Part shown: piece by piece, positions 1-6,783 of the stretch
Layout: each line of letters begins with the position of its first letter
Numbering within the stretch: the stretch's first letter is position 1
Origin: DASXTS01 sp036505275
GTDB lineage: Bacteria; Actinomycetota; Actinomycetes; Mycobacteriales; Pseudonocardiaceae
Direction: 5' to 3'
Length of the DNA stretch: 8,869 nt
Assembly (NCBI GenBank): GCA_036505275.1
Contig: DASXTS010000388.1
Coordinates: 1-8,869, forward strand
The notes under the pieces: model-generated
Databases searched by the model: none
Told to the model about the DNA's origin: nothing
Seen by the model: only the letters and a program-made list of their open reading frames with translations
Translations under genes and position numbers: made by a program

Positions 1-406
1 GCCGGTAGGTGTAGCCCACGGCGGTGACCACGTTCGCGTCCTCTTCCAGCGCAACCATCGCACGCCCGTCCTCCATCGAACCGGCCAGGGGCTTCTCACA
101 TAGCACGTGCTTGCCCGCGGCGACCAGGGCCTCGGCGATCGGGCGGTGCAGCGCGTTCCCCACGACAATGCTCACCGCATCGATGCTGGGATCCTCGACG
201 ACCGCCTCCCAGCTTGGCAACGCCTTCTCATACCCGTACCGGCGCGCCGCATCCTCGGCCAGCACGCTGTTCGCGTCCGCGATCGCGGCCAGCCGGATCG
301 GCGGAAGACCCGCCCCGAAAACCGTGTTCACCATCCGGTATGCCGCGGCGTGACTGCGACCCGCCATCCCGGCACCAATCACCGCGACCGAAAGCTGCTC
401 CGACAT
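1..406 (-). CDS. Gfo/Idh/MocA family oxidoreductase, N-terminal part (cut by window edge)
   Basis: The visible 135 residues form the NAD(P)-binding Rossmann domain of a Gfo/Idh/MocA dehydrogenase; the C-terminal substrate domain lies outside the window. The dinucleotide loop is GAGMAG at residues 11-16, followed by a strand ending in AIAD near residue 43. The family motif EKPL is at 104-107, with Lys105 the expected catalytic-site lysine, and NALH at 84-87 stands where many relatives have an N-x-H motif. The ATG start at 404-406 is preceded by a purine-rich GGAAGGAAAGG stretch. It lies 158 bp behind the ABC ATPase on the same strand, so it could be read through from the transporter operon or have its own promoter. 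The family includes inositol 2-dehydrogenase (IolG), scyllo-inositol dehydrogenases and many other sugar dehydrogenases. The insertion around residues 26-38 (VNTVFGAGLPP) differs from my memory of classical IolG, so an inositol role is inferred from the neighbours only. Confidence 0.88.
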   Translation of the reverse strand, partial: MSEQLSVAVIGAGMAGRSHAAAYRMVNTVFGAGLPPIRLAAIADANSVLAEDAARRYGYEKALPSWEAVVEDPSIDAVSIVVGNALHRPIAEALVAAGKHVLCEKPLAGSMEDGRAMVALEEDANVVTAVGYTYR

Positions 407-463
407 GGTTCCAGCCTTTCCTTCCCGTTGGTCAGCCGGACCGATTCTGTGCAGCAACGCACC

Positions 464-514
464 TGATGACGGACCATCAACGGCCACGATCGGCGGTCGA
501 CCGATCCGTCATCA
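464..514. repeat. 10-bp perfect inverted repeat with 31-nt loop between ABC operon and oxidoreductase gene
   Basis: TGATGACGGA at 464-473 is the exact reverse complement of TCCGTCATCA at 505-514. The loop contains the self-complementary 10-mer CGGTCGACCG (494-503) and a second pair GATCGG/CCGATC (488-493/501-506) that overlaps the outer arm by two bases, so the folds would compete. It lies after the ATPase stop and before the oxidoreductase start. It could be a bipartite operator, an attenuator-like structure or a terminator of the transporter operon; no T-run follows it on the minus strand. Confidence 0.5.
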
Positions 515-533
515 AGCTCGCAGCCATTCCGGT

Positions 534-557
534 GGCTAAGACCGGGCGACTAAGACT
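534..557 (-). promoter_or_regulatory. Pair of GTCTTAG direct repeats, possible weak IolR-type sites
   Basis: On the minus strand GGTCTTAGCC (534-543) and AGTCTTAGTC (548-557) share the heptamer GTCTTAG, offset by 14 bp. The first fits the remembered KGWCHTRACA inositol-repressor motif at 8 of 10 positions, the second at 6 of 10. The perfect boxes in the iolC/gntR region are offset by 15 bp. The pair sits just after the ATPase stop and about 130 bp before the oxidoreductase start. Its role as an operator for that gene is inference. Confidence 0.3.
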
Positions 558-564
558 CCTGATA

Positions 565-1499
<935 letters not shown>

Positions 1500-1503
<4 letters not shown>

Positions 1504-2552
1504 TTCTTGCTCTCCGCCCGTCGCCGGATGTAGGTGTTGAGCACGGTGGCCAGTAGCAGCATCGCGCCGAGGAAGAACTTGAACCAGTCCGGGTTCCAGC
1601 CGGCGTAGACGATGCCCTGGGTGGTCATGCCGAAGATGAACGCGCCGATCGCGGCGCCGATGGCGGATCCGTAGCCGCCGGTGAGCAGGCAGCCGCCGAC
1701 CACCGCGGCGATGATGTAGAGGAACTCGTTGCCGACGCCCTCACCGGACTGCACGGTGTTGAACTGGAACAGGATGTGCATGCCGGTGAACCAGGCCGCG
1801 AACGACACGAACATGAAAAGCCCGATCTTCACCCGGACCACCGGCACACCCACCGCACGCGCGCTGGCGTCCGCGCCGCCCACGGCGAAGATCCAGTTTC
1901 CCACGTGGGTGCGCAGCAGCACCCAGGTCGACACCGCCACGAACAGGAACCACCACAGCATCGTGATCCGGATGCTGACCCCGCCGATGTTGAAGTCCGA
2001 GGCGAAAACGGCGGATGCGGCGTTGAAACCGTCCATGTCGGAGATGTTCGAGGTGGCCACCCCACCGGACACCATCTTGGTGACGGCCAGGTTGAGCCCG
2101 GTCAGCATGAAGAACGTGCCCAGGGTCACCAGGAAGCTCGGCAACCCGGTCTTGATCAGCAGGTAGCCGTTGATGAAACCGATCGCCAGCAGCACGACCA
2201 GCGAGATCAGCACGCCGACCCATACGTTGAGGTGCAACTGGTAGGCCGTGAGGGACGCGACCAGCGCTCCGCTGGTGACCGCGACGCCGGCCGACAGGTC
2301 GAACTCCCCGCCGATCATCAATAGCGCCACGGCCGTTGCCGGGATGCCGATCACCGAACTGGCGTAGAGCACCGTCGACAACGCCGCCGGGGTGCGGAAC
2401 GGCTCCGCGACGATGAAGAAGAAGATGTAGATCGCAATCGCGGCCACCAACGCCCCGATCTCGGGACGGGTCAACAGCCGGGTCAGCAGCGACTTCTGGA
2501 CTACTCGCTCGTCCCGTGGTGGCGCCGCGGGCGCCTCAATGGTCTGACTCAT
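1500..2552 (-). CDS. Sugar ABC transporter permease (ribose/inositol-type, BPD_transp_2)
   Basis: A 350-residue integral membrane protein that forms the translocation channel of the importer. After a roughly 30-residue polar N-terminus there is a chain of hydrophobic segments, the first near 33-50 (ALVAAIAIYIFFFIV). Hallmarks of the RbsC/IatP-type family are GGEFDLSAG in the first half, GFINGYLLIKTGLPSFLVTLGT in the middle, and GGADASARAVGV in a cytoplasmic loop that probably contacts the ATPase. The basic end RRRAESKK fits a cytoplasmic C-terminus. I chose the ATG at 2550-2552 because GGAGG lies 5 nt before it; an in-frame start at 2585 would add 11 residues but has no visible ribosome binding site and would run into the preceding hairpin. 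It lies 54 nt after the binding-protein gene and overlaps the ATPase start by 4 bp. Confidence 0.93.
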
Positions 2553-2570
2553 CCAAACCTCCAGGGGTGG

Positions 2571-2601
2571 GTCGGGGGCCGCCACACCGCCGACCCCCGA
2601 C
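2571..2601 (-). terminator. Hairpin between binding-protein and permease genes (attenuator or mRNA stabiliser)
   Basis: GTCGGGGG at 2571-2578 pairs perfectly with CCCCCGAC at 2594-2601, an 8-bp GC-rich stem with a 15-nt loop. It begins 6 nt after the binding-protein stop and ends before the permease ribosome binding site. No T-run follows. Such stem-loops behind binding-protein genes commonly give partial termination or protect the upstream mRNA, so that the binding protein is made in excess over the membrane parts; that role is inferred here. Confidence 0.55.
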
Positions 2602-2606
2602 GAGCG

Positions 2607-3620
2607 TCAGCGCGTTCCGTTGGCCGCGAACTTCTGGACCGCGTCGATGTTGGTCTTATCGATGAAAGCCGGGCCGGTCTTGGTGGTCTGGCCGCCGCCT
2701 ATCACATTGCCGTTATTGACGTACAGCCACAACGAGTCGACCGACAGGTAGCCCTGCAAGTAGGGCTGCTGGTCGATCGCCCACTGGACCTCACCGGACT
2801 TGATCTTCGCCGGCAGGTCCTTGTTGGAGTCGAAGGTGGCCAGCTTCGGCTTGCTGGCCGATGCGGCCACGATCGGCAGCAGGGCCAGCGCGAACGGGGC
2901 ACCCAGCGTGATGACGTAGTCGATGCTGGGGTCCTGGGCGAGCTTGGCCTGCACCGTCGAGGTCACCGACGGCATGTTCGTGCCCGTGACGTACAGCTTG
3001 TCAACCTTGCCGCCGGCGGCGGTCAGGCCCTTTTCCAGACCGGCGCAGCGCGCCTCCAGGGCGACGTGGCCCTGCTGCTGGACCACGCACAGCGCGTGCT
3101 TGCCGCCCTCCTCCGCGATCCGCTTGCCACCGGTCTCACCGGCCAGGCTCTCGTCCGAGCCGAAGTACATCATCGCGCCGGTGTCCTGCCAGACGTCCAC
3201 GCCGGAGTTGAAGGCCACAACCGGGATGTTGGCCGCCCTGGCCTTCTGGATCACCGACTTCAACTGGTCCGGATAGGCGATGGTCACCGCGATGCCCGCG
3301 ACCTTGCTGTCGATGGCGTTCTGCACGAGCGTGGCCTGCTTGCCGGGCTCGGGGTCGTTGGAGAGCTTCAGGTCGACGTTGTCCTTGGCGGCCGCCGCTT
3401 CGGCGCCCTTACGGACGATGTCCCAGAAGGTGTCGCCGGGCGATTGGTGGGTGATGTATGCGATGGTGATCCGGGGCGTATTCGCGACCGCACCGCCGCC
3501 GCCACCGCCGCCACCGCTGCTCTGCGGGGCACCACCCTGACTGCTGCACCCAGCGGCGATGAGCGCGACGCAGGCCAGCGCCGCAGCGGCCGTAGCCGCC
3601 CTCGTTCCAGATCTGAACAT
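2607..3620 (-). CDS. Sugar ABC transporter substrate-binding lipoprotein
   Basis: A 337-residue extracytoplasmic binding protein of the ribose/galactose type (PBP type 1, Peripla_BP_4), first gene of the importer operon. The N-terminus is a lipoprotein signal: RSGTR, a hydrophobic Ala/Leu stretch, and lipobox IAAGC with the lipidated Cys25. A flexible linker follows, including eight consecutive glycines at 36-43. The fold begins at ITIAYITHQSPGDTFW; aromatic and charged residues in that stretch usually line the sugar pocket in this family. Later family signs are NAIDSKVAGIAV, ANIPVVAFNSGVD and, near the C-terminus, AIDQQPYLQGYLSV. The ATG at 3618-3620 is chosen because AAAGGA lies 5 nt before it and the signal peptide begins there; the ATG at 3677 would place 19 polar residues ahead of the signal. 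The ligand is likely a sugar or inositol, inferred from context. Confidence 0.93.
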   Translation of the reverse strand: MFRSGTRAATAAAALACVALIAAGCSSQGGAPQSSGGGGGGGGAVANTPRITIAYITHQSPGDTFWDIVRKGAEAAAAKDNVDLKLSNDPEPGKQATLVQNAIDSKVAGIAVTIAYPDQLKSVIQKARAANIPVVAFNSGVDVWQDTGAMMYFGSDESLAGETGGKRIAEEGGKHALCVVQQQGHVALEARCAGLEKGLTAAGGKVDKLYVTGTNMPSVTSTVQAKLAQDPSIDYVITLGAPFALALLPIVAASASKPKLATFDSNKDLPAKIKSGEVQWAIDQQPYLQGYLSVDSLWLYVNNGNVIGGGQTTKTGPAFIDKTNIDAVQKFAANGTR

Positions 3621-3674
3621 CGGTGTCCTTTCCGGTCGAACCGTCTGTCTGGTTGGGTGTTCCTCCCCCTCCGG

Positions 3675-3705
3675 CACGTGGCCGGCGCTGCATGCGACGC
3701 GTCAA
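3675..3705 (-). promoter_or_regulatory. TTGACG-N19-CACGTG element upstream of the binding-protein gene
   Basis: On the minus strand TTGACG (3700-3705) is followed after 19 bp by CACGTG (3675-3680), which lies 54 bp before the start codon. The same arrangement with the same spacing occurs upstream of iolC. TTGACG resembles a sigma-70 -35 box, but at the -10 position the sequence is GCCACG, a poor match. Either this is not a standard promoter or CACGTG is a regulator site. CACGTG is flanked by CCGG on one side and GCCGG on the other, a near-palindrome. Confidence 0.4.
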
Positions 3706-3837
3706 CGCCGCCACTTTCGGGCACCGTCTAGCAAATCGCCAAGATCCTCCCTTCCCGGCCACTATTTGATAACGATCATGCGGGCCTGTACCTGACGCCG
3801 GAACTTCCCAGCAGCTTGGCCGATGGGCGTGACGATG

Positions 3838-3858
3838 GCCGTGCGGTTCCCGTACGGC
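3838..3858. repeat. 9-bp stem with 3-nt loop downstream of iolB
   Basis: GCCGTGCGG (3838-3846) and CCGTACGGC (3850-3858) pair over nine positions around a TTC loop, with one G-T pair at 3843/3853. The pairing is complete only on the plus strand; minus-strand RNA would have a C-A mismatch there. It may be a second barrier to read-through from iolB toward the transporter operon or a palindromic binding site. Confidence 0.3.
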
Positions 3859-3859
3859 A

Positions 3860-3880
3860 GCAGTTGATCAGCTCAATTGC
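3860..3880. promoter_or_regulatory. 21-bp imperfect palindrome, candidate operator
   Basis: GCAGTTGA (3860-3867) and TCAATTGC (3873-3880) are reverse complements at 7 of 8 positions around a 5-bp centre. The size and symmetry resemble a dimeric repressor site. It is about 240 bp upstream of the binding-protein start, which is far for direct repression, so a link to that gene is uncertain. It does not fit the box motif seen before iolC. Confidence 0.3.
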
Positions 3881-3893
3881 CTGGTGGCGGGTG

Positions 3894-3919
3894 CCGGTGC
3901 GCGGCACGACCCGCACCGG
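3894..3919 (-). terminator. Candidate terminator hairpin after iolB
   Basis: CCGGTGCG (3894-3901) and CGCACCGG (3912-3919) form a perfect 8-bp GC-rich stem with a 10-nt loop, starting 14 nt past the iolB stop. There is no T-run, which is common for actinobacterial terminator candidates but also makes the call uncertain. It would end the iolC-aldolase-iolB transcript. Confidence 0.5.
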
Positions 3920-3933
3920 GCCGAAGATGGTCC

Positions 3934-4830
3934 TCACGGGCTCCTTTCGGTGGCAGTCGTCAGCGGAAGCCGAGGGTCGATCGGCCGGTCGGCCCAGGTG
4001 TCCCGGACCCAGGCGTGCGCCGGATCGAAGCGGAACCGCCAGGTGCGTTCACCGCCGCCGGCCATGACGTTGAGGTAGTAGAGGTGGTAGCCCGGGACGG
4101 CCATCGAGGGGCCGTGCCAGCCGTACGGCACCAGGACCGCGTCGCCGGTGCGCACCTCGGCGCAGACGTCGATCTCGCGCCCCGGACCCGAGGTGTAGAC
4201 CCGCTGGTAGCCGACGCCGCCGCCGGCCACCTCGAAGTAGTAGATCTCCTCCAGCCGGGACTCGCCGTCGCGGTCCTCGTCGTGCTTGTGCGGTGGGAAG
4301 GAGGACCAGTTGCCGGCTGGGGTCAGCACCTCGACGGCCATCAGCCGATCGGCTTCGAACGCCTCGACGGTGCAGAAGTTGTTCACCTGGCGGCTGGCCT
4401 GGCCGGCGCCGCGAAGTTCGATCGCCACGTCCTCGGCGGGACCGTAGCGGGCGGGCAGCCGTTGACGGGCGCGGGCCGTCGGCAGCGCGAACCGCCCACC
4501 GGCACCGGAGGAGATCTCGACGATGGCGTCACGGGGCACGTAGGCGAAGTCGGTGATGCTGCTGAAGACGCTGGGCCGGCCGGCCAGCTCGAACCGCTGA
4601 TCGTCACAGACCACTGCGCATCCGCCGGAGAGCGGGAGAACCACGGTCTCATCCGCGCCGGTATGGAGGGTGACGCTGCCGCCGGGTGCCAGCTCCAGGA
4701 CCCGCAGCCCGCCGTAGTCCCAGCCGGCGGCCTCCGGGGTGATCGTCAGGGTGAAGTGACCTGCTGCGGTGCTCCGGTGGCGGATGACCGGGGACAGCGT
4801 GGCGGTGGAGGTCCCTTGTTGACGTGTCAT
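3934..4830 (-). CDS. iolB: 5-deoxy-glucuronate isomerase IolB
   Basis: A 298-residue cupin that isomerises 5-deoxy-glucuronate, the product of IolD hydrolysis, to 2-deoxy-5-keto-gluconate in cytoplasmic inositol degradation. The length is close to usual for the family. The C-terminal cupin half carries the expected metal ligands: PPHKHD with His181 and His183, EEIYYF with Glu194/Glu195, and YGWHGP with His239. The N-terminal half (GWDYGGLRVLELAPGGSVTL) is the first, non-metal cupin unit. The ATG at 4828-4830 overlaps the aldolase stop by 4 bp (ATGA), so translation is probably coupled. The frame stays open far upstream through the aldolase gene, but that stretch has no iolB similarity. It is the last gene of the iolC operon. 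Confidence 0.95.
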   Translation of the reverse strand: MTRQQGTSTATLSPVIRHRSTAAGHFTLTITPEAAGWDYGGLRVLELAPGGSVTLHTGADETVVLPLSGGCAVVCDDQRFELAGRPSVFSSITDFAYVPRDAIVEISSGAGGRFALPTARARQRLPARYGPAEDVAIELRGAGQASRQVNNFCTVEAFEADRLMAVEVLTPAGNWSSFPPHKHDEDRDGESRLEEIYYFEVAGGGVGYQRVYTSGPGREIDVCAEVRTGDAVLVPYGWHGPSMAVPGYHLYYLNVMAGGGERTWRFRFDPAHAWVRDTWADRPIDPRLPLTTATERSP

Positions 4831-5702
4831 AGCAGGCTCACCGCCGTGTCCACGGCAGCGGCAACGTCGTCCCCCGGCGGGTAGAGCAACGCACGGCCGA
4901 TCACCAATCCCTTGACGGTGGGCAGCGCGAGCGCCTTTCCCCACCTGGCGTACGCGGCGTCCTGATCTTGGGCGACCTCGCCGCCGAGGATCAGCGCCGG
5001 CAGGGTGGTTGCGGTCATGACACGCTCCATGTCCGGCACGATCGGCACCTTCAGCCAGGTGTAGGCCGAGGTCGTGCCCAAACCCGCCGCCACCGTCATC
5101 GCCCGGACCATGGCGTCGCCGGTCAGCTCGTTGCGGATCTGGCCGTCGACCCGGTGCACGATGAACGGCTCGATCATGGCCATCAGGTGTCGACGCGCCA
5201 GGTCGCTGACTGCGCGTGAGCAGGACTCCAGGGTGGCCACCGTGCCCGGGTCCTGGGGATCGATGCGAACCAGCATCTTGCCGCCCTCGAACCCGGCCTT
5301 GGCGATGCTCGCGGCGTTGTAGGCGGTGAACCGGTCGTCGATCTCGAACGAGCTGCCAGCCAGGCCGCCACGGTTCATCGAGCCGACGACGACCTTGTCC
5401 TCCAGCGCGCCGAGCAGCAGCAGGTCCTCGATGATGTCGGGGGTGCCGAGCACGCCGTTGACGCCGGGACGCGCCAGCGAGACGCATAGCCGATCCAGCA
5501 GGTCGACCCGGTCGGCCATCGCAAAGGGGCGGGTGCCGGCCGCCAGCGCGCCGCGGGCCGGATGGTCGGCCGCGATCATCATCAGCCGGCCGTGCTCGCC
5601 GAGCAGCGACTGCGGGCGACGGCGGCGGGCGGCGGCTTCGGCGACGGCGGTGGGGCGCTGCACCCTGGTGTCGACGAGTTCGCGCAGCTTGCTGTCAAGC
5701 AT
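4827..5702 (-). CDS. Cgl0159-type (beta/alpha)8 aldolase, likely 5-dehydro-2-deoxyphosphogluconate aldolase
   Basis: A 291-residue protein of the DhnA/class I aldolase-like group found in actinobacterial inositol operons, known from the C. glutamicum Cgl0159 family. Visible features are IAADHPARG at 43-51 after an arginine-rich N-terminus, GVNGVLGTPDIIEDL at 80-94, VVGSMNRGGLAGSSFE at 105-120, and WLKVP at 216-220, whose Lys218 is the best candidate for the Schiff-base lysine. LILGGE at 237-242 and a final GLVIGRALLYP segment fit a phosphate-binding end of the barrel. Position between iolC and iolB suggests it cleaves the IolC product to dihydroxyacetone phosphate and malonate semialdehyde, the step done by IolJ in Bacillus. 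That reaction is inferred from context. ATG at 5700-5702 overlaps the iolC stop by 8 bp; the longer frame to 5879 only runs antisense-like through iolC. Confidence 0.85.
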   Translation of the reverse strand: MLDSKLRELVDTRVQRPTAVAEAAARRRRPQSLLGEHGRLMMIAADHPARGALAAGTRPFAMADRVDLLDRLCVSLARPGVNGVLGTPDIIEDLLLLGALEDKVVVGSMNRGGLAGSSFEIDDRFTAYNAASIAKAGFEGGKMLVRIDPQDPGTVATLESCSRAVSDLARRHLMAMIEPFIVHRVDGQIRNELTGDAMVRAMTVAAGLGTTSAYTWLKVPIVPDMERVMTATTLPALILGGEVAQDQDAAYARWGKALALPTVKGLVIGRALLYPPGDDVAAAVDTAVSLL

Positions 5703-6666
5703 GGCCGGCCTCCCGTATCTTTTCGTGGATCTCCGCCGGCGTCGGCATCGCGTCTGCACAGGCCAGCCGGCCGGCGACGATCGCGCCCGCGGCGTTGCAG
5801 AACCGCATCGCGTACTCCAGATCCCAGCCCGCCAGCAGCGCGTGGCACAGCGCCCCGCCGAAGGCGTCACCGGCGCCAAGCCCGTTGACCACCTCGACCG
5901 GCGCGGGCGGCACCTCCACCTCGCTGTCGCCGTCGGTGGCCAGCACGCCGTCCGAGCCCTTCTTCACGATCGCGAGCCGCACGCCGTACTCCTGCAGCGC
6001 CCTGGCCGCCTTCGCCGGTTCGGCCACGCCGACGGCGGTCTCACACTCGTCGAGGTTTCCGACGGCAACGGTGGCGTACGGCAGCGCGTCCTGGAGGGCC
6101 TGCCGGGCGTCCTCCCGGGACGCCCAGAACATCGGCCGGTAGTCCAGGTCGAGCACGGTGATGCCGTGGCGGCCACGGGCGTGCAGCGCCAGCAGGGTGG
6201 CCTGGCGGCTCGGCTCCTGGCACAGGCCCGTTCCGGTGACCCAGAAGACCTCGGCGTCCTTGATGGCGTCCAGGTCCAGCTCGTGCGGGTGGATCTCCAG
6301 GTCGGGCGCCTTGGGCAGCCGGTAGAAGTAGAGCGGGAAGTGGTCCGGTGGAAAGACCTCGCAGAACGTCACCGGCGTTGGCAGCGCCGGCACCGCCATG
6401 ACGTACCGGTCGTCCACCCCGAAGCCGCGCAGCGCGTCATGCAGGAACTCGCCGAACGGGTCCTGGCCGGTGCGCGATATGAGCGCGGTGCGCCGGCCGA
6501 GGCGGGCCGCCGCCACCGCGACGTTGGCCGGGCTGCCTCCGAGGTACTTGCCGAAGGTCTGCACGTGTCGCAGCGACACCCTGGTCTGCAGCGGGTATAT
6601 GTCGACGCCGAGCCGGCCCATGGTCAACACCTCGAACGCGTTGGATCCGGGGCCAGCTGGCTGCAT
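5695..6666 (-). CDS. iolC: 5-dehydro-2-deoxygluconokinase IolC (PfkB family)
   Basis: A 323-residue PfkB-family sugar kinase that phosphorylates 2-deoxy-5-keto-gluconate in the cytoplasm. PfkB signature 1 is GGSPANVAVAAARLG at 43-57 and signature 2 is NGLGAGDAFGGAL at 261-273, with catalytic Asp267 in the anion-hole motif GAGD. GRLGVDIYP near 18-25 and DLDYRPMFW at 173-181 are typical of IolC. I chose the ATG at 6664-6666 because AGGAG lies 5 nt before it; an ATG at 6693 would add nine residues and lacks a ribosome binding site. It is the first gene of the operon and is divergent from the regulator gene. The stop overlaps the aldolase start by 8 bp. Confidence 0.93.
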   Translation of the reverse strand: MQPAGPGSNAFEVLTMGRLGVDIYPLQTRVSLRHVQTFGKYLGGSPANVAVAAARLGRRTALISRTGQDPFGEFLHDALRGFGVDDRYVMAVPALPTPVTFCEVFPPDHFPLYFYRLPKAPDLEIHPHELDLDAIKDAEVFWVTGTGLCQEPSRQATLLALHARGRHGITVLDLDYRPMFWASREDARQALQDALPYATVAVGNLDECETAVGVAEPAKAARALQEYGVRLAIVKKGSDGVLATDGDSEVEVPPAPVEVVNGLGAGDAFGGALCHALLAGWDLEYAMRFCNAAGAIVAGRLACADAMPTPAEIHEKIREAGHA

Positions 6667-6704
6667 CCCGACTCCTCGCGCCTCGATGGCCATCGACTAT
6701 GGGC

Positions 6705-6737
6705 TACACGTGTACTACTCTGTTGCCATCCCGTCAA
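6705..6737 (-). promoter_or_regulatory. iolC promoter candidate with CACGTG palindrome
   Basis: On the minus strand TTGACG (6732-6737) is followed after 17 bp by TACACG (6709-6714), a plausible -35 and a weak -10. The -10 is part of the perfect palindrome TACACGTGTA (6705-6714), 38 bp before the iolC ATG, so a factor binding there would block polymerase. The TTGACG to CACGTG spacing of 19 bp is identical to that upstream of the binding-protein gene. Confidence 0.5.
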
Positions 6738-6742
6738 CCGTT

Positions 6743-6752
6743 TGTTAAGACA
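6743..6752 (-). promoter_or_regulatory. IolR-type operator box, iolC-proximal
   Basis: TGTCTTAACA on the minus strand fits all ten positions of KGWCHTRACA, the motif I recall for the GntR-type inositol repressor IolR of C. glutamicum. It lies 5 bp upstream of the iolC -35 candidate and 31 bp before the gntR start, suited to control both directions. Confidence 0.6.
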
Positions 6753-6757
6753 TTATT

Positions 6758-6767
6758 TGTCAGGACA
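6758..6767 (-). promoter_or_regulatory. IolR-type operator box, gntR-proximal
   Basis: TGTCCTGACA on the minus strand also fits KGWCHTRACA at all ten positions and is itself nearly palindromic (TGTC-CT-GACA). It is offset 15 bp from the other box and ends 16 bp before the gntR GTG start, where binding should interfere with regulator transcription (autoregulation, inferred). Confidence 0.6.
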
Positions 6768-6783
6768 TTTTGGAGCAGATCAA

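Larger units (their letters stand above)
3621..3933. other. 313-bp gene-free region between binding-protein gene and iolB
   Basis: I see no convincing gene on either strand; the open frames here have no ribosome binding site or family similarity. On the minus strand the binding-protein-proximal half is the leader and promoter region of the importer operon. The iolB-proximal half contains three inverted repeats between 3838 and 3919. An AT-richer patch at 3761-3780 contains the short inverted repeat TGAT-AACG-ATCA (3767-3778), possibly an operator or promoter element. Confidence 0.6.

Noticed and set aside
3481..3540. GCC/GGC-rich triplet tract as a microsatellite or regulatory repeat
   Set aside because: It encodes the eight-glycine linker after the lipobox of the binding protein; mixed GGT/GGC codons show no exact nucleotide repeat.
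4831..5487. N-terminal extension of the iolB frame
   Set aside because: The extension is a frame shadow of the aldolase gene; iolB homology starts at the ATG that overlaps the aldolase stop.
5326..6783. Long plus-strand open frame continuing upstream of the regulator (738 codons in total)
   Set aside because: It runs antisense through iolC and the aldolase gene, is Arg/His/Ala-rich without any family motif, and the GntR homology begins only after the GTG at 6784, which has its own ribosome binding site.
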